Below are positions 1 to 7,717 of a stretch of DNA of 16,706 bases, piece by piece. The stretch's first letter is position 1, and each line of letters starts with the position of its first letter. The stretch covers positions 1-16,706 of the forward strand of contig CAYOFK010000054.1 of assembly GCA_964403185.1 (NCBI GenBank), written 5' to 3'. The stretch is from CAYOFK01 sp964403185 (GTDB taxonomy: Bacteria > Bacteroidota > Bacteroidia > Bacteroidales > VadinHA17). The notes under the pieces are model-generated. The model saw only the letters and a program-made list of their open reading frames with translations. It was not told the origin of the DNA and searched no databases. The translations under genes were made by a program, and so were the position numbers.

Positions 1-834
1 GTTATCAATCAATCTGACAGAACCGGCCTTCACGGCAATGCATCCGTATATTTCAATTGCATCCTTCCAGTCCCGTACTGCCTCGAGATGTACTCCGTCA
101 ACAATTTCAAAATATTCCAGCTTCAGATACGGGCTTTTATTGATAAACTCGCGGGTGGCATTGATGGTTTCGGGCACGGTTCTTTCACCGGAATGGTCTG
201 CGGCGTTCTTTAAGGCCTCGTGGATTTTCACAGCCTCTATCCGTTCATTTGGGCCCAGCAAGGCATTTCTGGAACTCATGGCAAGGCCATCGTATTCCCG
301 GATGATCGGGCAATCAACGACGCGTACGGATAGATTTAGTATTTCCGTCAATCTTTTTATAATGATCAATTGTTGAAGATCTTTTTGCCCGAAGTAGGCT
401 ACATCCGGTTTTACATATTCAAAAAGCTTACCAACAACCTGGGCAACCCCATTAAAGTGCCCGGGCCTGTGCCGGCCTTCCATTATTTTATCAAGCTTTT
501 TAAAATCAAATACCCTGGTATCGGGTTCGGGGTACATTTCCTGCTCACCGGGTAAAAATACAAGGTCGTTTTCTTTAAGCACAGGCTTGAGCATTTCCAT
601 ATCCTGAGTGGTATTTCTCGGATATTTCTGCAAATCCTTTTGGTCGTTAAACTGTGTTGGATTTACAAAAATACTGACCACAACCAGGGATGTTTGCTCC
701 AGTGCTTTTAAGATGAGTGACAGATGTCCCTGATGCAAGGCACCCATGGTTGGGACCAACCCGACCGTTTTACCACTTTCTTTATAAGGGGCAATACGGG
801 CTTCCAATCCGGATCTTGTGGTTACCGCGATCAT
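1..834 (-). CDS. panC: pantoate--beta-alanine ligase (pantothenate synthetase), C-terminal end cut by window edge
   Basis: Condenses D-pantoate and beta-alanine with ATP to pantothenate, via a pantoyl-adenylate, in the cytoplasmic coenzyme A pathway. Translating from the ATG at 834 gives 278 codons open to base 1. The family is about 280 residues long, so only the last few residues and the stop are missing. Visible motifs: PTMGALHQGH at residues 28-37, containing the HIGH-type nucleotide-binding signature; FVNPTQF at 56-62; GRHRPGHFNGV at 120-130; YFGQKD at 147-152; and MSSRN at 186-190, the KMSKS-like loop. It is divergent from the gene at 987 across a 152-bp region with promoter-like boxes for both strands. 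Linkage of panC to the GT5-like gene, DUF4270 and glmS is, as I recall, common in Bacteroidota. The identification rests on motifs and full-length collinearity. Confidence 0.97.
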   Translation of the reverse strand, partial: MIAVTTRSGLEARIAPYKESGKTVGLVPTMGALHQGHLSLILKALEQTSLVVVSIFVNPTQFNDQKDLQKYPRNTTQDMEMLKPVLKENDLVFLPGEQEMYPEPDTRVFDFKKLDKIMEGRHRPGHFNGVAQVVGKLFEYVKPDVAYFGQKDLQQLIIIKRLTEILNLSVRVVDCPIIREYDGLAMSSRNALLGPNERIEAVKIHEALKNAADHSGERTVPETINATREFINKSPYLKLEYFEIVDGVHLEAVRDWKDAIEIYGCIAVKAGSVRLIDN

Positions 835-849
835 GATTTTTTGTTTTTA

Positions 850-878
850 CAAAGATATGGTTAAAAGAGATATACAAA
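850..878 (-). promoter_or_regulatory. candidate Bacteroidetes-type promoter for panC
   Basis: On the minus strand, TTTG (878-875), a 17-nt spacer and TATCTTTG (857-850) match the Bacteroidetes consensus of a -33 TTTG and a -7 TAnnTTTG. The -7 box lies 15 nt before the panC ATG, so the leader would be very short. A second -7-like box, TAATTTTG, at 882-875 overlaps the -33 element and could be an alternative. This is inferred from motif matches only. Confidence 0.45.
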
Positions 879-925
879 ATTACACGGAGAATACTAAAAC
901 CGAACCGTTTAATAATCGGGGGTGA

Positions 926-956
926 TTTACGGTCTGGATAATTTTTACTACTTTTG
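926..956 (+). promoter_or_regulatory. candidate Bacteroidetes-type promoter for the GT5-like/DUF4270 genes
   Basis: TACTTTTG at 949-956 is a perfect TAnnTTTG -7 box. TTTA at 926-929, 19 nt upstream, is one mismatch from the -33 TTTG. The box ends 30 nt before the ATG at 987, a reasonable leader length. This is inferred from motif matches only. Confidence 0.5.
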
Positions 957-986
957 CAGAAAATTTATTCATAAGTTATTGTATCA

Positions 987-1817
987 ATGAAAGACTATAA
1001 GGTCTTGTTTGTTTCACAACAAATAGCCCCGTACCTTCCTGAAAACGAGATGTCAATGATGGGGAGACATCTGCCGCAGAAAATTCAGGAGAAGGGATGC
1101 ATGATCAGGACATTTATGCCCCGCTATGGCGTGGTAAACGAGCGAAGGTATCAATTGCATGAGGTGATAAGGCTTTCAGGGATGAATCTGATCATTGAAG
1201 ACACAGATCACCCACTCATCATCAAAGTGGCCTCTATCCAGTCGGCCAGAATGCAGGTTTATTTCATTGATAATGAAGAATATTTTCATAGGAAGCACGT
1301 TCTTAAAAACAATGACGGCAAGGATTTTAATGACAATGATGAACGTGCAATATTCTTTGCCCGTGGTGTTTTGGAAACGGTCAAGAAATTAAGATGGTCT
1401 CCTGATATTGTACACTGTATTGGTTGGTTTACGGGTCTGGTGCCATTGTATTTGAAGAAAGCTTACAATGACGATCCTTTATTCATGAATTCCAAGGTTA
1501 TATTTTCGGTATATTCTGATAGTTTCTCAGGCCCCCTTCATAAAAATTTCAAGAAAAAACTCTGGATTGAAGGTGTCAAAGACGATGATCTATTTGTTTT
1601 CAAAACACCAGATTTTGTAAACTTCAATAAACTGGCAATTCAGTATTCCGACGGTATTGCTTATGGCAGCCCGGAAATTCCGGCTGAATTGCAGAAATTT
1701 GTTGAAGAAAAACAACTTCCATCCCTGAACTATCAGGGCGAAGATGATTATGTACAAATCTATTCAGATTTTTACGACCGAATTTTAAATGAGAAATCCG
1801 ATGATGCGAACCGGTAG
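987..1817 (+). CDS. glycogen/starch synthase-like protein, isolated GT5 N-terminal half domain, probably non-catalytic
   Basis: This 276-residue protein resembles only the N-terminal Rossmann half of GT5 glycogen/starch synthases. Full enzymes have about 480 residues and a second GT-B half, which is absent here. Residues 5-15 (KVLFVSQQIAP) form the first strand and loop. The KxGGL ADP-glucose-binding signature expected just after it is replaced by a PENEMSMMG segment at 18-26. The HxHxW-type catalytic region reads HCIGW at 143-147, with Ile145 where active synthases have the conserved His. The seven residues NDNDERA around 115-121 precede a helix and look family-specific. The ATG at 987 is preceded by a good -7 box. 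The 3' end overlaps the DUF4270 gene by 29 nt, suggesting translational coupling. Automated annotation will call this glycogen synthase, but that activity is unlikely. A structural or sensory role is inference. Confidence 0.85.
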   Translation: MKDYKVLFVSQQIAPYLPENEMSMMGRHLPQKIQEKGCMIRTFMPRYGVVNERRYQLHEVIRLSGMNLIIEDTDHPLIIKVASIQSARMQVYFIDNEEYFHRKHVLKNNDGKDFNDNDERAIFFARGVLETVKKLRWSPDIVHCIGWFTGLVPLYLKKAYNDDPLFMNSKVIFSVYSDSFSGPLHKNFKKKLWIEGVKDDDLFVFKTPDFVNFNKLAIQYSDGIAYGSPEIPAELQKFVEEKQLPSLNYQGEDDYVQIYSDFYDRILNEKSDDANR

Positions 1818-3224
1818 GAATCTTTTAAGTGCTGTTTCTTTATTGATATGTGCCCCAATTTTTTTCTTTTCTTGTGAAAACCGTCCAACAGAAATTGATA
1901 TCGATTTTAAACCCGAAGGACAGCTTCGTGTAGCTTATTCTGATACCATCACCATTAAGGCATATACATATTCACAGGATTCCATACGATCTGATAATTC
2001 TGATTTTTCCATAATTGGCCTGGCTGAAGACCCTGTTTTTGGCAGCTCAAAGGCATCCTTTCTTACACAGGTCAGGTTGCCGCAGACGTTTAATCCGGGA
2101 GCCAACCCACAATCCGATTCCGTTTACCTGTATCTGGAACCTTCAAGTTTTTATGGCGACTCCTTATCCCAACTGGCTGTGGAAGTGAGGGAGTCTTTTA
2201 AAAGATTGTATGCTGACAGTGCCTATTATTCAAATTTGAATATTCAGGATTCCTTAGGTACCATAGTGCTGGGGACCACTGTTGCAACGGCCGGCGATTC
2301 CCTGCTCAGGATAAAACTGGATCCTTCAGTGGGTGAAAAACTGCTCGCTGATTCTCTGGCATTCGATGATCAGGAATATTTCCTGAACTATTTCAGAGGA
2401 TTGCATGTGGAAACAACAAGCATAACGGGACAGGGGGGCTTTCTTTCTTTGTNNNNNNNNNNNNNNNNNNNNNNNNNNNNNNNNNNNNNNNNNNNNNNNN
2501 NNNNNNNNNNNNNNNNNNNNNNNNNNNNNNNNNNNNNNNNNNNNNNNNNNNNGGATTGCATGTGGAAACAACAAGCATAACGGGACAGGGGGGCTTTCTT
2601 TCTTTGTATTTACTGTCATCTGAATCTGCCCTTGTGCTTTATTATCACAATGATGAAGCTGCAGATCTGCAATTCCAGTTTGTGATCAGCTCCTCGGCTG
2701 CCAGAGTGGGTTTGTTTGAACACGACCATTCCACCGCGGATCCGTCTCTTAAAATAAATCACCTGGATGATGGAGTGGAAGACACCGTTCTGTATGTACA
2801 GGGTTTGAGTGGGGTATATTCAAAAATCGAAATCCCGTATCTGGAAGCCTGGATTGACTCCATGCCTTTGGCACTGAACCATATTGAGCTGGAAATTCCA
2901 CTGGATTATAACGACCCTACCGGTACTGTGTTCCCCAAAGCGAATTATTATAATCTTTATGCAAAAAATAATGAGGGCACATTTCAAAGGATCCTGGACA
3001 ATTTCTTCGGGCAAGACTATTTTGGCGGATACATAGTTGACTCTGTAGTAAGGTTCCGTATCACCTCACATCTCCAGGATTTCCTGGAACAGAAAATCGA
3101 TGATGCTGAGGTTAATATCTTTGTCCGCACTCCCTCCATTACTCCCAGCAGAACTATTTTTACAAGCCCTCTGAATACAAACAGGGCACGTTTGAGATTC
3201 ACCTATACGCGGATTAAGAACTGA
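1789..3224 (+). CDS. DUF4270 family lipoprotein, interrupted in the assembly by an artificial gap
   Basis: A putative outer-membrane or periplasmic lipoprotein of unknown function, matching the DUF4270 family as I recognise it. The N-terminus has Arg residues followed by a hydrophobic segment at about 11-27 and a lipobox-like FFFSC with Cys29. The mature part starts ENRPTEIDIDF and is rich in beta-strand-like, Asp/Ser-rich sequence, ending in TRARLRFTY-like strands (NRARLRFTYTRIKN). In the window the frame breaks at 100 N (2453-2552), flanked by an exact 55-base duplication. Joining 1789-2452 directly to 2608-3224 restores one open frame of 426 residues, a usual size for the family. The start could instead be the ATGs at 1801 or 1804, which keep the signal sequence. 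It overlaps the preceding gene by 29 nt and lies 90 bp upstream of glmS. It is probably one intact gene rather than a pseudogene. Confidence 0.8.
2398..2452 (+). repeat. left copy of a 55-bp exact duplication at the first scaffold gap
   Basis: These 55 bases are identical to 2553-2607, and the two copies directly abut the N run on either side. An identical k-mer-length overlap at two contig ends is what de Bruijn assemblers leave when contigs sharing a k-mer are scaffolded rather than merged, and 55 is a common k. Collapsing the copies restores the DUF4270 reading frame, so this is very likely not a biological repeat. Confidence 0.9.
2453..2552. other. scaffold gap (100 N), probably a contig overlap rather than missing sequence
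   Basis: Exactly 100 unknown bases. Because the flanks repeat the same 55 bases, the true distance is probably minus 55, with no sequence missing. The inserted length plus one duplicate copy (155 nt) is not a multiple of three, which is why the gene appears frameshifted here. Confidence 0.9.
2553..2607 (+). repeat. right copy of the 55-bp duplication
   Basis: Identical base for base to 2398-2452. The TTG at 2556 that could be read as a start codon is an internal Leu codon of the DUF4270 gene in the joined sequence. Confidence 0.9.
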
Positions 3225-3268
3225 TTTCTTTTTCTTGCTTCACAATTAAACTCTGTTACAGACCAAAA

Positions 3269-3276
3269 TAAGTTTG
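3269..3276 (+). promoter_or_regulatory. -7 promoter-like box upstream of glmS
   Basis: TAAGTTTG is a perfect TAnnTTTG match, ending 38 nt before the glmS ATG in the 90-bp space after DUF4270. No clear -33 TTTG lies at the right distance (the nearest TTG, 3235-3237, is 31 nt upstream), so this is weak support for separate glmS transcription. Confidence 0.35.
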
Positions 3277-3314
3277 TAAATTGCGATGTTATTAGATTAA
3301 ATATCACCTGTCTT

Positions 3315-5150
3315 ATGTGTGGAATTTTCGGATATTTGGGAAAACAACAAGCTTATCCTATCTTGATAAAGGGCCTGAAAAGACTGGAATACAGAGGCTA
3401 TGATTCGGCTGGGATCTCAATTTTTAATGAGAAGATAAAAACATTCAAATGCAAAGGAAAGGTAAGCGACCTGGAAAATCATATTTTACAAGGATCAACC
3501 GCAGGTACAATGGGAATGGGACATACCCGATGGGCCACCCACGGACCACCCAATAATATCAATGCCCATCCTCATAAATCACAGCACGGACACTTTGTGC
3601 TCATCCATAATGGGATCATTGAAAACTATTCACGGTTAAAGAAGAAACTTCTTGCACTGGGGTACCGGTTTGAAAGTGAAACAGATACGGAAGTCCTGGT
3701 CAACCTTATTGAATATATTTATCTTGAAAATAAAGTGACACCGGAAGTGGCCGTTCGCCTTGCTTTGCATAAAGTGATTGGAGCTTATGGTCTGGTCATT
3801 CAATGTTCCGACGCTCCGGGGCAACTCATTGCTGCCAGGAAAGGCAGTCCGCTGGTAATCGGGATTGGAAAAGATGAATATTTTGTGTCTTCAGATGTTA
3901 CTCCAATTGTGGAGTATACCAAAAAAGTAAGCTATCTTAATGATGGTGAGATTGCCCTCATTACCAGGGACACTTTCAGTATCAGTACCATAAAGGATAA
4001 AAAACTGGTCCCCGTATTCAGGCAGATTGATATGGAAATTGGTGAAGTTGAAAAGGGAGATTTTGAACACTTCATGCTTAAAGAGATCTTTGAGCAGCCC
4101 AGGACCATTCAGGACACCTTCAGGGGAAGGATTTCAAAAGAGTTGGGTACCATAAATCTGGGCGGTTTATTTGAGGTCATGCCCAGGCTCGTTAATGCCA
4201 AACGTATCATTATAATTGGTTGTGGCACATCCTGGCATGCGGGACTGGTTGGGGAATACCTGATTGAGGAATTTGCCCGCATCCCGGTTGAAGTGGAATA
4301 TGCTTCGGAATTCCGGTACAGGAATCCGGTCATCCTTGAGGATGATATCATTATTGTTATCAGTCAGAGTGGTGAAACGGCCGACAGCCTTGCCGCCATT
4401 CAAATGGCCCAGGAAACGGGAGCTCTTATACTTGGAATTTGTAATGTAGTGGGATCCAGCATTACCCGTGAAACACATTGTGGTGTTTATACACATGCCG
4501 GTCCTGAAATCGGTGTGGCTTCTACAAAGGCTTTTACAGCACAGGTTACCGTTTTAACCATGCTGGCCATGCTGCTTGGGAAAAAGCGAAAACTGTTGAG
4601 TGAAGCATCTTATGGGAAGTTTATTTCAGAGCTGCAGGAAATACCTCATAAAATCCATGACATTCTCTCGGATAATGCCCATTTTAAAAGTATCGCGAAA
4701 CAATATAAAGATGTTGACAACTTCTTATACCTGGGCAGGGGCTATTCATTCCCTGTGGCCCTGGAAGGTGCACTGAAACTCAAGGAGATCTCATACATTC
4801 ACGCAGAGGGATATCCGGCAGCTGAAATGAAGCATGGTCCTATTGCCCTGATTGATGAAAATATGCCCGTGGTCGTTATTGCACCAAAAGATGATTCATA
4901 CGATAAGATTGTAAGCAATATCCAGGAGGTCAAAGCCCGCGGGGGCATCGTCATTGCCGTGGTCAACAAGGGAGAAAAGAACATCAGCAAAATGGCCGAT
5001 CATGTGATCGAAGTCCCTACAACCAATCTGGCACTGATGCCCTTGCTCTCTATCATACCTTTGCAATTGTTATCTTACCATATCGCTGTGATGAGGGGGT
5101 GTCATGTGGATCAGCCACGAAATCTTGCAAAATCAGTAACTGTTGAATAA
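3315..5150 (+). CDS. glmS: glutamine--fructose-6-phosphate aminotransferase (isomerizing)
   Basis: A cytoplasmic enzyme that makes glucosamine-6-phosphate from fructose-6-phosphate and glutamine, the first committed step to UDP-GlcNAc. The 611-residue length is normal for the family. The protein begins MCGIFGYLG; Cys2, exposed after Met removal, is the N-terminal nucleophile of the glutaminase domain (about 1-220), with GHTRWATHG following. Two SIS sugar-isomerase domains follow. The first has GCGTSWHAG from residue 302 and SQSGETADS from 350. The second contains GRGYSFPVALEGALKLKE and AEMKHGPIALID. The C-terminus PRNLAKSVTVE carries the conserved final segment. No glmS ribozyme is evident in the short upstream region, as expected outside Gram-positives. 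It is followed after 19 nt by the DUF4954 gene, so the two are probably co-transcribed. Its product feeds the UDP-GlcNAc used by the minus-strand operon. Confidence 0.98.
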   Translation: MCGIFGYLGKQQAYPILIKGLKRLEYRGYDSAGISIFNEKIKTFKCKGKVSDLENHILQGSTAGTMGMGHTRWATHGPPNNINAHPHKSQHGHFVLIHNGIIENYSRLKKKLLALGYRFESETDTEVLVNLIEYIYLENKVTPEVAVRLALHKVIGAYGLVIQCSDAPGQLIAARKGSPLVIGIGKDEYFVSSDVTPIVEYTKKVSYLNDGEIALITRDTFSISTIKDKKLVPVFRQIDMEIGEVEKGDFEHFMLKEIFEQPRTIQDTFRGRISKELGTINLGGLFEVMPRLVNAKRIIIIGCGTSWHAGLVGEYLIEEFARIPVEVEYASEFRYRNPVILEDDIIIVISQSGETADSLAAIQMAQETGALILGICNVVGSSITRETHCGVYTHAGPEIGVASTKAFTAQVTVLTMLAMLLGKKRKLLSEASYGKFISELQEIPHKIHDILSDNAHFKSIAKQYKDVDNFLYLGRGYSFPVALEGALKLKEISYIHAEGYPAAEMKHGPIALIDENMPVVVIAPKDDSYDKIVSNIQEVKARGGIVIAVVNKGEKNISKMADHVIEVPTTNLALMPLLSIIPLQLLSYHIAVMRGCHVDQPRNLAKSVTVE

Positions 5151-5169
5151 GATGAAACGCACATAATAC

Positions 5170-7170
5170 ATGAAAACCTACAGAAATTTGAACAAGGACG
5201 AAATTACTGTTTTGAAAAGTCAGGACTGCTCTGCGGATGACTGGTCTCAAATTTCCGTCTCAAAAGGGTTTAAACCAGCCTTTATTAAAAATGTGCATTT
5301 TACCGGGACTGCTCAACTGGGAGTGTTTAACAAAACATTTGATCTTCAGAGTGGCCGGCAAAAACATTCGGGCATATATAATGCACATATGCATAACTGC
5401 ATGGTTGGAGACGATGTGTATATATCCAATGTGCGCAACAGCCTGGCCAACTATAAAATTGGCAAAGAAGTTTATATTGAAAATGTTGATATTCTGGAGG
5501 TGACGGGACCAACAGCCTTCGGTAATGACACCGAAGTAAATGTGCTGGATGAAACCGGAGGGCGCAAAGTCCCCATCTTTAACGGACTGTCTGCCCAGAT
5601 GGCATACATCCTGGCCATGTACCGGCACCGGCCGCAAATGATACAAGCCGTTAATGCAATGGTTAAAACCTTTACGGATCAGCAAACTTCCAATACCGGT
5701 ACTATTGGAGATTTCTCCAGACTTGTGAACTCCAGAACCATAAGGAATGTTAACATAGGCCCCTCCAGTTGTATTGATGGCGCAGAGTTTCTTTTTAATG
5801 GAAGTATCAACAGCACGCCTTCCGCCCCGGTAAATGTTGGCGCAGGGGTGATCATGAAAAATTTCATCCTCTGTTCCGGATCAACTGTTTCTGACTCAGC
5901 CATTATTGACCATTGTTTTATCGGGCAAGCCTGTGAACTTGGTAAACATTATTCTGCAGCCCATTCCGTCTTTTTTGCGAATTGTGTTGGTTTTCATGGT
6001 GAAGCCTGTTCTGTTTTTGCAGGCCCGTATACCGTTACACATCATAAATCCACGCTGCTCATAGCGGGGATGTTTTCTTTTTTAAACGCGGGAAGTGGCT
6101 CAAACCAGAGCAATCATATGTATAAACTGGGTCCGGTTCATCAGGGTATAGTTGAAAGGGGTTCAAAAACCACAAGCGATTCCTACCTGCTCTGGCCGGC
6201 CAGAGTAGGCCCTTTTACCCTGGTGATGGGACGGCATTATAAAAATTCAGACACTTCAAATCTTCCGTTTTCCTACCTGATTGAAAGCAATGATGAGAGC
6301 ATCCTGGTACCCGGAATCAATCTCAGAAGTGTTGGGACTATCAGAGATGCGCAAAAATGGCCCAAACGGGACAAACGGAAAGATCCGGACAAACAGGATG
6401 CAATAAATTTTAAATTGCTGAGCCCCTATACCATTCAGAAAATGATTGAGGGGCGGAATATACTTATCCGGCTTAAGGAATATTCCGGCGAAAAGTCTGA
6501 ATTTTATTCATATGAGAATGTTAAGATCACCAGGTCTGCTTTAGACAAGGGTGTTGATCTGTATAACCTGGCCATCGAAAAATTTCTTGGGAATTCACTT
6601 ATCAACCGTCTGGGAGATCGAAGCTATGATACAGATGGGGATGTCAGGGAACGCTTAAAACCCGATACGGATATTGGCACCGGAAAATGGATCGATGTGG
6701 CCGGCCTTTTGGCCCCTATGAATGTGGTTGAGGATCTGATAGATAAAATAGAGAATGGAAGCGTAAAGGACATTGACGGGATCAAACAGGAATTTAACAG
6801 GATGTTTGAAAATTATGATGATTATGAATGGACCTGGAGTATTGATACTTTGCTTAAAGAAGCCGGCAAAAACATGCACAGCATCTGGGCTAATGACGTG
6901 ATTGAACTGATAAAAAAGTGGAGAAAAAGTGTGGTGGAACTGGACCGGTTATTATATAATGATGCCAAAAAGGAATTCACCCTGATCTCGCAGACAGGAT
7001 TTGGTATTGACGGGGATAAAGAAACCAGGATGCTTGACTTTGAACAGGTGCGCGGTGAGTTTGAAAAAAACCCTCAGGTTTCAGCCATTAAGACCCATAT
7101 CAAAGAAAAGACCGCCCTGGCAAATGAAGTCATTAATCGCATGAAGGCAGTACGTACGCAGGTTATGTAA
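5170..7170 (+). CDS. DUF4954 family protein, left-handed beta-helix, function unknown
   Basis: A 666-residue protein that I recognise as the Bacteroidota DUF4954 family; its biochemical role is not known to me. Large parts read as irregular hexapeptide/beta-helix turns, for example GDDVYISNVRNSLANYKIG near 80-98, NVGAGVIMKNFIL and SAIIDHCFIGQACELG. Such folds are typical of sugar-nucleotide acyltransferases and pyrophosphorylase C-domains. A polar cluster stands out at 288-318: THHKS from 290, GMFSFLNAGSGS at 300-311 and NQSNHMY at 312-318. It could form an active site, but this is inference. The C-terminal roughly 200 residues are helical and charged (e.g. IDKIENGSVKDIDGIKQEF). There is no signal peptide, so it is probably cytoplasmic. 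The start ATG lies 19 nt after the glmS stop, implying an operon and a possible role in hexosamine or UDP-sugar metabolism. Confidence 0.82.
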   Translation: MKTYRNLNKDEITVLKSQDCSADDWSQISVSKGFKPAFIKNVHFTGTAQLGVFNKTFDLQSGRQKHSGIYNAHMHNCMVGDDVYISNVRNSLANYKIGKEVYIENVDILEVTGPTAFGNDTEVNVLDETGGRKVPIFNGLSAQMAYILAMYRHRPQMIQAVNAMVKTFTDQQTSNTGTIGDFSRLVNSRTIRNVNIGPSSCIDGAEFLFNGSINSTPSAPVNVGAGVIMKNFILCSGSTVSDSAIIDHCFIGQACELGKHYSAAHSVFFANCVGFHGEACSVFAGPYTVTHHKSTLLIAGMFSFLNAGSGSNQSNHMYKLGPVHQGIVERGSKTTSDSYLLWPARVGPFTLVMGRHYKNSDTSNLPFSYLIESNDESILVPGINLRSVGTIRDAQKWPKRDKRKDPDKQDAINFKLLSPYTIQKMIEGRNILIRLKEYSGEKSEFYSYENVKITRSALDKGVDLYNLAIEKFLGNSLINRLGDRSYDTDGDVRERLKPDTDIGTGKWIDVAGLLAPMNVVEDLIDKIENGSVKDIDGIKQEFNRMFENYDDYEWTWSIDTLLKEAGKNMHSIWANDVIELIKKWRKSVVELDRLLYNDAKKEFTLISQTGFGIDGDKETRMLDFEQVRGEFEKNPQVSAIKTHIKEKTALANEVINRMKAVRTQVM

Positions 7171-7216
7171 GTGCTTTGATGCTTTAGTGCTCTGGTGGCT
7201 TAGTGCTTTGCTTTAG
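7168..7216. repeat. GTGCTTT-type degenerate simple repeat
   Basis: Immediately after the DUF4954 stop, units of the type (A)GTGCTTT or GATGCTTT recur four to five times (GTGCTTTGATGCTTTAGTGC, then GGCTTAGTGCTTTGCTTTAG). It looks like slippage-derived or decayed satellite sequence. No coding or structural role is visible. Confidence 0.6.
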
Positions 7217-7279
7217 TTCGTCAGGGTTTCGGCTTTTCAACTAAACTTATGGGCAACCTGTTTCATGGAAGGACACGTC

Positions 7280-7424
7280 AATTTCCAAAATTCAATTTCC
7301 AATTTCCAAATAAATCTCAAAATCCAATTTTCAAATTTCAAACACCGGCAACTTCCCGGTTTGGTTATTGGGTTTTGGTTATTGATTATTATTTGAAATT
7401 TGGAATTTGTTTATTGGGATTTTG
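7280..7424. repeat. AT-rich imperfect inverted repeat
   Basis: The left arm (7280-7343) is built of CAATTTCCAAAT-like units. The right arm (7361-7424) carries their reverse complement (ATTTGAAATTTGGAATTTG at 7391-7409, then TTATTGGGATTTTG). The centre is a small ACCGG/CCGGT hairpin (7344-7360). The arms pair only partly, so this may be a decayed miniature element. I recall similar TTCCAAATT-type repeats in other Bacteroidota assemblies, but cannot confirm copy number here. Confidence 0.55.
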
Positions 7425-7478
7425 TCCTTCACTACTATTTTCCAACCTGCATTTACTTCTGATTAACCTTCCTCTATT

Positions 7479-7491
7479 CCGGGTATCCCGG
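7479..7491. repeat. CCGGG-TAT-CCCGG hairpin
   Basis: A perfect 5-bp GC stem with a 3-nt loop, like the loops in the 15757-15914 hairpins. There is no T-tract, so it is unlikely to be a terminator. Confidence 0.5.
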
Positions 7492-7571
7492 TATACTTTA
7501 TTTTCTAAATGAAGAACCAAATCACCAAGCAATTTTTAACCGCCAGGCAGTTTTCATACCCGTGAAAATGC

Positions 7572-7585
7572 AGGGCTAAAGCCCT
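7572..7585. repeat. AGGGCT-AA-AGCCCT palindrome
   Basis: A perfect 6-bp stem around AA, 21 nt before the paired hairpins at 7607-7686. It resembles the GGGCT/AGCCC palindrome at 7706-7717, so the two similar outer palindromes bracket the pair. Confidence 0.55.
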
Positions 7586-7606
7586 ATTAGCGTTTCTGTA
7601 CTTTTC

Positions 7607-7686
7607 AACTCCGCCCTAAAGGACGGAGTTAGTTATACTCATCTCAGATACCGGGCCCTGACTAACTCCGGCATTTATGCCGGGGT
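7607..7686. repeat. REPIN-like pair of hairpins in inverted orientation
   Basis: The first hairpin (7607-7630) pairs AACTCCG with CGGAGTT, then CCT with AGG after one C/A mismatch. The second (7665-7686) pairs CCGGCAT with ATGCCGG around TT. The inner borders are exact inverted copies: CGGAGTTAGT at 7624-7633 and ACTAACTCCG at 7661-7670. Two similar palindromes head to head with a short spacer are the layout of REP doublets (REPINs), which elsewhere are mobilised by RAYT transposases. No transposase gene is in this window, so mobility is inference. Confidence 0.6.
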
Positions 7687-7705
7687 AAAGACCGGGAACA
7701 TCACC

Positions 7706-7717
7706 GGGCTTCAGCCC
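7706..7717. repeat. GGGCT-TC-AGCCC palindrome
   Basis: A perfect 5-bp stem with a 2-nt loop followed by TTCATCTTCTTTC. It could act as a weak transcription end for DUF4954, or simply be another member of the local palindrome cluster. Confidence 0.45.

Noticed and set aside
2556..3224. A separate gene starting at TTG 2556
   Set aside because: Its first 17 codons are the duplicated contig end; it is the C-terminal half of the DUF4270 gene.
4109..4496. Antisense open frames inside glmS
   Set aside because: The sense strand encodes a full-length conserved enzyme; the antisense frames are by-products of its codon composition.
7249..7512. 87-codon open frame with a hydrophobic middle part
   Set aside because: It lies on the AT-rich inverted repeat. 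The protein is a read-out of CAATTTCCAAA units (FPKFNFQFPN), with no start signal or family resemblance.
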